A stretch of 64,000 nt of DNA, taken from the NCBI RefSeq assembly GCF_002305855.1, contig NZ_CP022163.1:6076292-6140291 (forward strand), read 5' to 3'. Below the pieces are notes generated by a model, which was not told the origin of the DNA, made no database searches, and was given only the letters and a program-made list of their open reading frames with translations. Shown here one piece after another: positions 15,530-23,935 of the stretch (the stretch's first letter is position 1; every line of letters begins with the position of its first letter). The position numbers and the translations under genes were made by a program. This DNA is from Melittangium boletus DSM 14713 (GTDB taxonomy: Bacteria > Myxococcota > Myxococcia > Myxococcales > Myxococcaceae).

Positions 15530-18500
15530 ATGAAGGAACGGCACCACATGACGGACGAGGCTCTCGCGGGTGGCGGCGAGATGGGTGCGCTCATTCGTGC
15601 CAAGGACTGGAGCCTCACACCGCTTGGGCCGATCGCCTCCTGGCCCCAGAGCTTGCGGACCGCGGTGAGCATCTGCCTGGGCTCGCGCTTCCCCTACCTC
15701 ATTCTCTGGGGAGACGAATCGGTACAGATCTACAACGATGCCTTCCGCCCCATCCTCGGCCCGGCGAAGCATCCCCAGGCGCTCGGCGGTCGCGCGCGCG
15801 ATACCTGGCCCGAGGTGTGGTTCATGGTGGGGCCCATGGTGGAGGGGGCGTTTCACCGGGGAGAGGCGAGCTGGGTGGAGAACCAGCTCTTCCTCTTCGA
15901 CCGGGGTGACCTCATCGAGGAGGTGTACCTCACCTTCTCCCATAGCCCCATCCGCGACGAGACGGGCAAGGTGGGCGGCATCTTCCAGGCGGTGAGCGAC
16001 GTGACACGGGGCGTGCTGGGCGCGCGCCGGTTGTCCACGCTGCGCGCCCTCACCTCCGAGGCTCGTTCGCTCGAGGAAGCGGCTCGCGCGTGTCTGCGCG
16101 TGCTGGGCGACAACCTCTCGGACGTGCCCTTCGCCGCGCTCTACCTGTTGGAAGGCGGTGGGACGCGGGCGAGCCTCGTGGCGACGAGTGGAATGCGCTC
16201 GGGCACCCGGCTCGCGCCCTTGTCCTTGTCGCTCTCGGAGGAGGATGCTCCCTGGCCCTTCGCCGCGGCGCTCGAGCGGGGTGCGCCGCTTCGGGTGGAC
16301 GGCCTCGTCGAGCGCTTTGGCGAGGATGTACCGAAGGGGCCCTGGCCCGAGCGTCCCCCGAGCGCATGGGTGTTGCCCCTGGCGCGCTCCGGCCAGGTCA
16401 TGGCCGCGGGACCGGAAGCCGTGGCCCTGCTGGTGCTGGGCGTGAGCGCGCGGCTGCGCTTGGACTCCGAGTACATGAACTTCTTCGAGCTGGTGGCCGG
16501 ACATGTGTCCACGGCGCTCGCGAGTGCCCGCGCCTACCAGGAGGAGCGGCGGCGGGCCGAGGCGCTCGCGGAGTTGGATCGGGCGAAGACGACGTTCTTC
16601 AGCAACATCTCCCATGAGTTCCGCACGCCGCTGACCCTCATCCTGGGGCCGCTCGAGGATCTGCTGGCCTCCGAGGGGCTTGCCGAGGAGGAACGGGGTG
16701 AGCTGCGCGTCATCCACCGCAACGCCGGGCGCCTGTTGCGGCTCGTCAATTCGCTCCTGGACTTCTCCCGGCTGGAGTCCGGACGCGCCCGGGCATTCTT
16801 CGAGCCCACGGACTTGTCCGCCTTCACCGTCGACCTGGCGAGCGCCTTCCGCTCCGCGGCTGAAAAGGCCGGGCTTCGATTGACGGTGGATTGTCCTCCC
16901 CTCGCGCGGCCCGTCCTGGTGGACCGCGAGATGTGGGAGAAGATCGTGCTCAACCTGCTGTCCAACGCGTTCAAGTTCACCTTCGAGGGGGACGTCCGCG
17001 TCAGCCTGCGGGAAGACGAGGCGCACGTGCTCTTCCAGGTGGAGGACACCGGGACGGGCATTCCCGCCGCCGAGCTTCCCCATGTCTTCGAGCGCTTCCA
17101 CCGGGTGCAGGGCGCGCGCAGCCGGAGCCACGAGGGCACGGGCATTGGCCTGTCGCTCGTGCGAGAACTCGTGCTGCTTCACGGCGGCGTGGTGGGCGTG
17201 CGCAGCACCGAGGGCCAGGGCACCTGCTTCACGGTGGAGTTTCCCCTGGGCCACGAACACCTGCCCGAGCAGCGGGTGCGGCATCCCGAGGCCCCGGAGT
17301 CCACCGCCACGGGCGCCGAGCTCTTCGTCGACGAGGCCCTTCGCTGGTCCGATGGCGCGCGCGCCGCGATGAAGCCAGAGGACGTGCCCGCTCCCCCGGT
17401 GTCGCCTCCCCAGGGGCGGGTGCTCCTGGCGGACGACAACGCGGACATGCGCGACTACGTGCGGCGTGTCCTCTCCGTCTCCTTCGAGGTGGAGGCCGTC
17501 GCGGATGGCCAGGAGGCATTGGAGTCGGCCCTCTCGCGTCCCTTCGATCTCATCCTCACGGATGTGATGATGCCCCGGCTGGGGGGCTTTGGCCTGTTGC
17601 GCGCGCTGCGTGAGGCGCCCGCCACGCGCACGTTGCCCATCATCATGTTGTCGGCCCGCGCGGGCGAGGAGTCCGCCGTGGAGGGATTGGAGGCGGGAGC
17701 GGACGACTACCTCATCAAGCCCTTCAGCGCCCGGGAACTGTTGGCCCGGGTGCGCTCGAACCTGGAACTGGCCCGCACGCGCCGCGCGCTGGTGCACCAG
17801 GAGGCCTTCGCGCAGGGGCTCCAGGAAGCCCTTCGGGCCCGTGATGAATTCCTCTCGGCGGCGAGCCACGAACTCAAGACCCCCCTGGCGGCCTTCCGTC
17901 TCCAGCTCGAACTCATCGAGCGCAACCTCTCCCCCGAGGCCCGCACGAGCGTGGGCGAGCGCATCCTCCTGGCGGGCAAACACGTGCGTCGTCTCGCGCG
18001 TCTGGTGGAGACGCTGCTGGATGTCTCGGAGTTGATGAACGGACGTTTCGAGCTGCGTCTGGAGGAGACGGATCTGTCACGCCTCGTCGCGGAAGTCGTG
18101 GCGCGCATGCGGGACGAGTTCAAGCACGCGGAGTGTCCGGTGACATTTCAGGCCGATAGCCCGCTCATGGGCCGTGTCGACCGGCATCGTCTGGCGCAGG
18201 TGGTGGAGCGCTTGCTGCACAACGCCATCAAGTACGGCACGGGCAAGCCCATCGAGTTGACGCTCGAGCAGGACGAGCGGGGACGGATGAACCTGTGCGT
18301 CATCGACCATGGCATGGGCATTTCTCCCGAGGACAAACCGCGCATCTTCGACCGCTTCGAGCGGGCCGTGCCCGTGCGGCGCTATGGCGGCCTGGGCCTG
18401 GGCCTCTGGGTGACCCGCCAATGGGTGGAGGCACACGGAGGCCGTGTCCTCGTGGAGGACACTCCGGGGGGTGGGGCGACCTTCCGGGTGGAATTACCGG

Positions 18501-18532
18501 GACTTGCCTCGGCGCGCGTCGGCGTGTCCTAG
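15530..18532 (+). CDS. Hybrid sensor histidine kinase: PAS-GAF-kinase-REC-kinase
   Basis: About 1000 residues. A PAS-like region (about 15-150) has the RFPYLILWGDESVQIYNDAF pattern. A GAF-like region (about 160-335) follows. The first kinase module has H-box SNISHEFRTPL (His near 361) and an ATP site with NLLSNAFKFT, DTGTGIP and GTGIGLSL. Then come a receiver domain (LLADDNADM, phospho-Asp in LTDVMMP near 678) and a second full kinase module (H-box SAASHELKTPL near 780; NAIKYGTG, GLGLGLWV). Having two kinase modules around one receiver suggests an internal phosphorelay. There is no membrane segment, so it senses a cytoplasmic cue. Starts at 15473 (GTG) and 15548 (ATG, with AAGGAA) are also possible. 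It is divergent from the vWA operon. Confidence 0.88.
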   Translation: MKERHHMTDEALAGGGEMGALIRAKDWSLTPLGPIASWPQSLRTAVSICLGSRFPYLILWGDESVQIYNDAFRPILGPAKHPQALGGRARDTWPEVWFMVGPMVEGAFHRGEASWVENQLFLFDRGDLIEEVYLTFSHSPIRDETGKVGGIFQAVSDVTRGVLGARRLSTLRALTSEARSLEEAARACLRVLGDNLSDVPFAALYLLEGGGTRASLVATSGMRSGTRLAPLSLSLSEEDAPWPFAAALERGAPLRVDGLVERFGEDVPKGPWPERPPSAWVLPLARSGQVMAAGPEAVALLVLGVSARLRLDSEYMNFFELVAGHVSTALASARAYQEERRRAEALAELDRAKTTFFSNISHEFRTPLTLILGPLEDLLASEGLAEEERGELRVIHRNAGRLLRLVNSLLDFSRLESGRARAFFEPTDLSAFTVDLASAFRSAAEKAGLRLTVDCPPLARPVLVDREMWEKIVLNLLSNAFKFTFEGDVRVSLREDEAHVLFQVEDTGTGIPAAELPHVFERFHRVQGARSRSHEGTGIGLSLVRELVLLHGGVVGVRSTEGQGTCFTVEFPLGHEHLPEQRVRHPEAPESTATGAELFVDEALRWSDGARAAMKPEDVPAPPVSPPQGRVLLADDNADMRDYVRRVLSVSFEVEAVADGQEALESALSRPFDLILTDVMMPRLGGFGLLRALREAPATRTLPIIMLSARAGEESAVEGLEAGADDYLIKPFSARELLARVRSNLELARTRRALVHQEAFAQGLQEALRARDEFLSAASHELKTPLAAFRLQLELIERNLSPEARTSVGERILLAGKHVRRLARLVETLLDVSELMNGRFELRLEETDLSRLVAEVVARMRDEFKHAECPVTFQADSPLMGRVDRHRLAQVVERLLHNAIKYGTGKPIELTLEQDERGRMNLCVIDHGMGISPEDKPRIFDRFERAVPVRRYGGLGLGLWVTRQWVEAHGGRVLVEDTPGGGATFRVELPGLASARVGVS

Positions 18533-18644
18533 GCATGTCCTGGGTATGTCCAGGCGCGCCGCGTCCAGGCTCCCTTTTTTCCAGTCCTTGGCTCCGGAGG
18601 ATTGGCGGTAAACATTCGAGGCGGGCCGTCTGGAGATGAACCCA

Positions 18645-20921
18645 ATGAGCACGGATGTGGCTGGGACGCACCTGGCGGCGGATCTCTCCACCTGTGAGCG
18701 GGAGCCCATCCATATTCCGGGGGCCATCCAGCCCCACGGCGTCCTGTTGGTGTTGCGCGAGCCGTCGCTGACGATCTGCCAGGCCAGCGAGAACACCGAG
18801 GCCCTGCTCGGCATCCCCGTTCATTCCCTGCTGGGCAGGTCCTTGGAGTCGTTGCTGCCGGAGTCCCAGGCGCGGAGCATCCGGGCGAGCCTCCTGTCGG
18901 ACCGGCTCGAGGACAACAACCCGCTCAAGCTCGCCATCCAGGACGACGGTTCCACGCGGCTCTTCGATGGCATCGCGCACCGCCACCAGGGCCGGCTCTT
19001 CCTGGAACTGGAGCCCTCGACCCAACAGGACGCGCTTCCGTTCTTCGGCTTCTACCACCAGGCGCGGGGCGCCATGTCCCGCCTGCGGGACGCGCGGGAC
19101 TTGCGTGCCCTGTGCGAGGAGGCCGCGCGCGAGGTGCGCCGGCTCACGGGCTTCGATCGCGTCATCATCTACCGCTTCGACGCCGACTGGAATGGCCAGG
19201 TGCTCGCCGAGGATCGGGTGGAGACGGCCGATCCGTACATGGGGCTGCACTTTCCCGCCTCGGACATTCCCCGTCAGGCGCGTGAGCTGTACCTGCTCAA
19301 CCTGCTGCGCATCATCCCGGCCGTGCACTATGTGCCCGCGCGCATCCTCTCGCTGCCGGACGAGGCCGCCCAGGGACCGCTCGACATGTCCTTCTGCGTG
19401 CTGCGCAGCGTGTCCCCCGTCCATCTGGAGTACCTGCGCAACATGGGCGCCGGCTGCTCCATGAGCATCTCGCTCATCAAGGAAGGGCGGCTCTGGGGGC
19501 TCATCTCCTGCACGCACATGTCCGGCGCGAAGTACCTGCCCTACGAGGTGCGCACGGCGTGCGAGTTCGTGGGTCAATTCATGTCCTCGTTCCTCGCCAC
19601 CAAGGAGGGGTACGAGAACTACGATCAACGCATCCGGGCCAAGTCCATCCAGGGCCGGCTGCTCGAGCGCATGACGCGCGGCCTCGACTTCGCCGCGGAG
19701 CTCTGCCGCTCCCCGCCCGAGCTGCTGGAACTCACGGGGGCCTCGGGCGCGGCCGTCTATTTCAACGGCCGCACCACCATCCTTGGCAAGGCGCCCTCGG
19801 ATGAACAACTCCAGGGACTCTTCCGCTGGCTGGCGGGCAGGCCGGAGTCCCAGGACGTCTTCTCCACGAGCTGCCTGCTCAAGCACTATCCGGAGTCGGA
19901 GGATTTCAAGGACGTGGCCGCGGGCCTCATCGCCGCCTCCATGTCCCGGGGCCGCCACCACTACGTGCTGTGGTTCCGTCCCGAGGTGGTGCAGACGGTG
20001 GAGTGGGGCGGCAATCCGCACAAGCCCGTGGACGTCCAGGGCGAGGAGCCGCGGCTGCACCCGCGCAAGTCCTTCGCTCTCTGGCAGGAGACGGTGCGGG
20101 GCAAGTCCCTGCCCTGGAAGGACTACGAGCTGGAGGCGGCCCAGGATCTGCGCCGCAGCATCATCGACATCGTGCTCGAGCGCAGCGAGGAACTGCTCAA
20201 GCTCAACACGGAGCTGGAGCGCAGCAACGTGGAGCTGGACTCATTCGCCTACGCCGCGAGTCATGATCTCAAGGAGCCCCTGCGCGGCATCCACAACTAC
20301 GCGAGCCTGGTGTTGCGCGAGGATGCCGAGGCGCTCAAGCCCTCCAACCGCACGCGCATGGACACGGTGGTGCGGCTCACCCAGCGCATGGAAAGCCTCA
20401 TCAATTCGCTCCTGCACTACGCCCAGGTGGGCCGCATGGAGCTGTCGCTGCGCGAGACGGATCTCAACGAGGTGCTCACCTCGGTGCTGGAATCGCTCAA
20501 GCCGCGCATCGAGGAGGCCCGCGCCGAGGTGCGCATCCCCGCTCCGCTGCCTTCCGCGCGGTGCGACCGGGTGCGGATGATGGAGGCCTTCACCAACCTC
20601 ATCACCAATGCCATCAAGTACAACGACAAGGAGCTGAGGTGGGTGGAGATCGGCTTCCGGGAGGAGCCGGAGCTCGGCACCGTCTACTTCGTGCGTGACA
20701 ACGGCATCGGCATCAAACCCGAGTACCACGACACCATCTTCCGCATCTTCAAGCGGCTTCACGGGCGCGACAAATACGGCGGGGGGACCGGTACGGGGTT
20801 GACCATCGTCAAGCGCCTCATCGAGCGGCACAACGGCCGCATGTGGTTGGAGTCCTTTCCCGGCGAGGGCTCCACCTTCTTCTTCACCCTGGGCAGTGAG
20901 AAGGCGGTGGGGCTTCCATGA
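18645..20921 (+). CDS. bphP: Bacteriophytochrome histidine kinase
   Basis: A 758-residue phytochrome. The biliverdin-attaching Cys17 precedes the PAS domain (STCEREPIHIPGAIQPHG). The GAF domain has the Asp-Ile-Pro motif FPASDIPRQARELY, the histidine in SPVHLEYLRNMG (about 258) and the second histidine in LISCTHM. The PHY tongue motif PRKSF is at about 473, followed by an H-box (YAASHDLKEPL, near 541) and an ATP-binding domain (NAIKYND, DNGIGIK, GGTGTGLTIV). It should be a red/far-red light sensor that phosphorylates the adjacent response regulator. The ATG at 18645 has GGAG 9 bases upstream; an ATG at 18636 sits too close to that site. No heme oxygenase gene for biliverdin supply is present in the window. 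Confidence 0.93.
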   Translation: MSTDVAGTHLAADLSTCEREPIHIPGAIQPHGVLLVLREPSLTICQASENTEALLGIPVHSLLGRSLESLLPESQARSIRASLLSDRLEDNNPLKLAIQDDGSTRLFDGIAHRHQGRLFLELEPSTQQDALPFFGFYHQARGAMSRLRDARDLRALCEEAAREVRRLTGFDRVIIYRFDADWNGQVLAEDRVETADPYMGLHFPASDIPRQARELYLLNLLRIIPAVHYVPARILSLPDEAAQGPLDMSFCVLRSVSPVHLEYLRNMGAGCSMSISLIKEGRLWGLISCTHMSGAKYLPYEVRTACEFVGQFMSSFLATKEGYENYDQRIRAKSIQGRLLERMTRGLDFAAELCRSPPELLELTGASGAAVYFNGRTTILGKAPSDEQLQGLFRWLAGRPESQDVFSTSCLLKHYPESEDFKDVAAGLIAASMSRGRHHYVLWFRPEVVQTVEWGGNPHKPVDVQGEEPRLHPRKSFALWQETVRGKSLPWKDYELEAAQDLRRSIIDIVLERSEELLKLNTELERSNVELDSFAYAASHDLKEPLRGIHNYASLVLREDAEALKPSNRTRMDTVVRLTQRMESLINSLLHYAQVGRMELSLRETDLNEVLTSVLESLKPRIEEARAEVRIPAPLPSARCDRVRMMEAFTNLITNAIKYNDKELRWVEIGFREEPELGTVYFVRDNGIGIKPEYHDTIFRIFKRLHGRDKYGGGTGTGLTIVKRLIERHNGRMWLESFPGEGSTFFFTLGSEKAVGLP

Positions 20922-21382
20922 ACCACGCGCTGCCCATCCTCGTCGTGGAGGACAACGACGAGGACTTCGACATGCTCCAGATGACCTTCCAGTGGGCGTC
21001 CATCCCCAACCCCCTCTATCGCTGCGCGGAGGGAGAGGAGGCCTTGGAGTTCCTGGGCCAGACGGGTCGCTACGCGTCCACGGGCGCGGCGCCCCGTCCG
21101 GGGCTCATCCTCCTGGATTTGAACCTCGCTGGCCTGGACGGCAGGCAGGTACTCGAGCACGTGAAGAATGACCGGCACCTCAAGAGCATCCCGGTGCTCG
21201 TGTTCTCCACCTCCGACAATCCCAAGGACGTGCAGAGCGCCTACGCGCATGGCGCCAGTGGCTATCTCCTCAAACCCGTGGATCTTCCGAGATTCGAGAG
21301 AATGATCCGGCTCTTCAAGGAGTTCTGGCTGGACCACATCGTGATGCCCGAAGACGATGGCCGAGAGGTCGCGCGCGGATGA
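20918..21382 (+). CDS. Single-domain response regulator (Rcp1-like), phytochrome partner
   Basis: A 154-residue CheY-like receiver with no output domain. The acidic pocket is VVEDNDED (9-16), the phospho-acceptor is Asp67 in LILLDLNL, the switch Thr/Ser lies in VFSTSDN and the Lys in YLLKPVDL. It starts inside the phytochrome stop codon (ATGA overlap), the usual arrangement for the cognate regulator of bacterial phytochromes such as Cph1-Rcp1. Its last codons in turn overlap the next kinase gene. It probably shuttles phosphate from the light sensor to a later partner. Confidence 0.9.
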   Translation: MNHALPILVVEDNDEDFDMLQMTFQWASIPNPLYRCAEGEEALEFLGQTGRYASTGAAPRPGLILLDLNLAGLDGRQVLEHVKNDRHLKSIPVLVFSTSDNPKDVQSAYAHGASGYLLKPVDLPRFERMIRLFKEFWLDHIVMPEDDGREVARG

Positions 21383-22896
21383 ATTCCCGATTGCTGACGC
21401 TCCTCCTGGTCGAGGACAGCCCGGAGGATCGGGATGTGTTCCGGACCTACCTGGAGGAGATGGGAGAGTACTCCTACCGTTTCATCGAAGAGGAGTCGGC
21501 GGACAACGCACTCGCGTACTGCAAGCGTGAGCAGGTGGACTGCATTCTCCTGGACTACGACCTGCCCGAACTCAGCGGGTTGGAGTTCCTCAGGCGGCTC
21601 GTGGACGAGGAGGGCCTGTTGCGTCCCCCGGTGGTGATGGTGACCGGGCGAGGGAGCGAGCGCATCGCCGTCGAGGCGCTCAAGGGCGGAGCCTCGGACT
21701 ATCTGGTGAAGTCCGAGGTGACCCCGGAGAGCCTCTACCGGGCGGTGCGCAACGCCGTGGAGAAGGAGGACATCCGCAAGCGGCTCACCGAGCAGCGGGC
21801 CCTGACCGGCATCGCCGAGGCGCGTCTCCAGGCGGCCCTGGAGGTGCTGGAGCGCGGCCAGGCGCTGATGGTGCTCGACAGGGACTTCCGCATCCTGCTG
21901 GTCAACAGCAGCCAGGAGCGCCTTTCCCAGCGCAAGCGCGAGGAGACCCTGACGCGCTCCTTCTGGGAGGTCTGGCCCGAGCTGGTGTCGCCCAAGGGCA
22001 AGTCCTGGGCGGAGCTGCACCGCGTCATGAGCGAGCGGGTGACCGCGCACTTCGAGGACTTCTTCGCCCCGCTGAGCATGTGGATCGACGTGAGCGTGTA
22101 CCCCACGCGCGAGGGTGGCATCGCCATCTTCTTCCGCGACATCAGCGAGAAGAAACAGGCCGAGGAGCGCGCCCGGGCCGAGGAGCGGCGGCGCTCGGAG
22201 TTCGAGCAGCAGCTCATCGGCATCGTCAGCCACGATCTGCGCAACCCCATCACCGCCATCTCCCTGGGCGTGTCCCTGCTCCTGCGCCGGGATGACCTGG
22301 ACGAGCGCATCCTCAAGACGCTCGTGCGCGTGCATTCCTCGGCCGAGCGCACCATCCGCATGGTGAGGGATCTGCTCGACTTCACGCAGGCGCGCCTGGG
22401 TGGGGGCATCGTCATCCATCGGGAGATGTCGGACCTGCATCCGCTGCTGCGGCTCGTGGTGGACGAGGTGCAGATGTCCTTTCCCGACCGGGAAGTGCGC
22501 ATCGAGATGGACGGCGATGGCCAGGGCGCGTGGGACACGGACCGGGTGGCGCAGGTCATCACCAACCTGGTCTCCAACGCGCTGAAATACAGCCCGGCGG
22601 GCACGCCCGTCACGGTGCGCGCCTGGGGGGACCGCGACGCCGTGCGCATGGAGGTCCACAACCTGGGCGAGCCCATTCCGCGCCAGGTCCAGGAACACCT
22701 GTTCGAGCCCATGCGTCGGGGGAACGAGCAGTCGGATCGGACGAGCCGCAGCATCGGCTTGGGGCTCTTCATCGTGGACCACCTCATCCGCGCGCACGGG
22801 GGCACCGTCGACGTGCGCTCCACTTCCCCCGAGGGCACGACCTTTGGCGTGCGCTTGCCGCGCCGGCCCATCGAGTCGTTGGCCGAGCGCGTGTAA
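21379..22896 (+). CDS. REC-PAS-histidine kinase, third gene of the phytochrome operon
   Basis: A 505-residue protein. The N-terminal receiver domain has VEDSPED (11-17) and phospho-Asp59 in LLDYDLPE. A PAS region follows (about 145-265, MVLDRDFRILLVNSSQERL). The kinase has H-box GIVSHDLRNPI (near 285) and ATP-site motifs NLVSNALKYS and SIGLGLFIV. Receiver-first kinases like this are usually intermediates or outputs of a relay rather than primary sensors. The ATGA overlap with the response regulator indicates a translationally coupled three-gene light-signalling operon. No membrane segments are seen. Confidence 0.88.
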   Translation: MNSRLLTLLLVEDSPEDRDVFRTYLEEMGEYSYRFIEEESADNALAYCKREQVDCILLDYDLPELSGLEFLRRLVDEEGLLRPPVVMVTGRGSERIAVEALKGGASDYLVKSEVTPESLYRAVRNAVEKEDIRKRLTEQRALTGIAEARLQAALEVLERGQALMVLDRDFRILLVNSSQERLSQRKREETLTRSFWEVWPELVSPKGKSWAELHRVMSERVTAHFEDFFAPLSMWIDVSVYPTREGGIAIFFRDISEKKQAEERARAEERRRSEFEQQLIGIVSHDLRNPITAISLGVSLLLRRDDLDERILKTLVRVHSSAERTIRMVRDLLDFTQARLGGGIVIHREMSDLHPLLRLVVDEVQMSFPDREVRIEMDGDGQGAWDTDRVAQVITNLVSNALKYSPAGTPVTVRAWGDRDAVRMEVHNLGEPIPRQVQEHLFEPMRRGNEQSDRTSRSIGLGLFIVDHLIRAHGGTVDVRSTSPEGTTFGVRLPRRPIESLAERV

Positions 22897-23242
22897 TGAG
22901 GGATGGGAGGAGTCGAACCCCCTGCGTGTAGGGCCTCTCCTGCCGGGTGTCCCCCTGTTCGTCAGGGACGCGGCGCGCCGTGTTTCCTGACGGGCGGCGG
23001 AGCGTTCTTCCGGGAATGTCCGGCCGGAAAAGGAACCGGAAATTCCCCGTCAGGAATCCCCGGGCCCGGGCGTCGCTGTTTTCGACCCCTCCCCTGACGG
23101 CGGTTGTCGGATATCCGGGGGTCGTGTCATCGGGAGGCCGCCTTCGGATGCCGTCGTGCTACCTTGAACCGCCGTATCACCGAACCCCACCCCGCCCTGG
23201 CGAGGGGCTCGTGCCTCCTGGCGGCGCTCCAAGGACCTTCCG
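22897..23242. promoter_or_regulatory. Intergenic region before the sigma-factor gene, rich in inverted repeats
   Basis: This 346-bp gap precedes the sigma-factor gene and must contain its promoter. It carries four copies of the octamer CCTGACGG or its complement in alternating orientation, listed separately, and several GC-rich dyads such as TTCCGGGAA and CCGGCCGG. A ribosome binding site (AAGGAC) lies just before the GTG start. A stretch at 22904-22922 resembles a tRNA T-arm on the minus strand, but no tRNA can be folded from it. Confidence 0.4.
22960..23100. repeat. Four alternating CCTGACGG / CCGTCAGG repeats
   Basis: Copies are at 22960-22966 (CGTCAGG), 22986-22993 (CCTGACGG), 23047-23054 (CCGTCAGG) and 23093-23100 (CCTGACGG). 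The second and third extend to a perfect 11-bp inverted repeat, TTCCTGACGGG (22984-22994) against CCCGTCAGGAA (23046-23056). The alternating orientation and position upstream of a sigma-factor gene suggest regulator binding sites, or one large RNA hairpin in the leader. Confidence 0.5.
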
Positions 23243-23905
23243 GTGTTCGACGATCTCACGGATGACGAATTGTTCGCAGAGGTACTCCAACGTCGCGCCA
23301 CGGGTGGGGCGGTGGGGGAGCCCCTCGGCTCCCTTTGCGAGCGCTGGGCCCGGCCGGCCCGCTATGTCGTCACCAAGATTCAGGCCAGCTATGGCCGGGG
23401 CTCGCCCGCGGACGCGGATGAGCTCTACCAGGACGCGGTCGGCAAGTTCCTCGACCGGGGGTTGGACCAATTCCGGGGCGTGTCCGAGCAGATGCCCGGG
23501 CGCAGCGCGTCTCCCAAGACGTTCTTCCTGCGCATCGTCAAGCACGTGGCCATCGACTTCTACCGGCGGCAGCGCGAGGACCTCGCCCCCGCCGCGACGG
23601 ACCCCGACAACGCCCAGGAGGAGTCTCCCGCGGAGCTGTCCCGCGCGGTGGAGTCTTCTCGCCGGCGTGAGGAGCGTTCCGAGGCCCAGGAACTCTACTG
23701 GCGTGCGTACGAGCGCCTGCAACAGGAACATCCCAAGGAAGCCGGTGCGTGGGACCTGTACCACCACCAGGACGTAGAGGACCACGAGGAATGCGCCCGG
23801 CGCCTCAACATCAGCGTGGTCAATTCGTACAAGCGCGTCAGCCGCGCACAGGCCTACCTGCGGCTCTATCTGCTCGACCTCCAACAGGAGGGCGGGCACG
23901 AGTGA
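23243..23905 (+). CDS. ECF-like RNA polymerase sigma factor
   Basis: A 220-residue sigma-70 family protein starting at GTG with AAGGAC upstream. Region 2 is around residues 40-110 (DELYQDAVGKFLDRG; FFLRIVKHVAIDFYRRQRED, the DNA-melting part). An acidic linker rich in Glu/Ser follows, then region 4 with a helix-turn-helix at about 180-205 (CARRLNISVVNSYKRVSRAQ). Recognition-helix residues differ from textbook ECF factors (VVNSYKRV), so the promoter motif cannot be guessed. It is followed by a cytoplasmic zinc-finger protein that may be its anti-sigma factor. Confidence 0.8.
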   Translation: MFDDLTDDELFAEVLQRRATGGAVGEPLGSLCERWARPARYVVTKIQASYGRGSPADADELYQDAVGKFLDRGLDQFRGVSEQMPGRSASPKTFFLRIVKHVAIDFYRRQREDLAPAATDPDNAQEESPAELSRAVESSRRREERSEAQELYWRAYERLQQEHPKEAGAWDLYHHQDVEDHEECARRLNISVVNSYKRVSRAQAYLRLYLLDLQQEGGHE

Positions 23906-23935
23906 GCCCCACCGTACCCGGAGGAGGGTACCCCC

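Noticed and set aside
15359..17983. N-terminal extension of the vWA protein by about 870 residues
   Set aside because: The extension lies antisense to a recognisable histidine kinase gene and is low-complexity. A good ribosome binding site supports the ATG at 15358.
22900..22975. tRNA-like T-arm sequence (GGTTCGACTCC on the minus strand at about 22907-22917)
   Set aside because: No matching acceptor stem, anticodon arm or D-arm could be found within tRNA distance. Treated as chance or a remnant.
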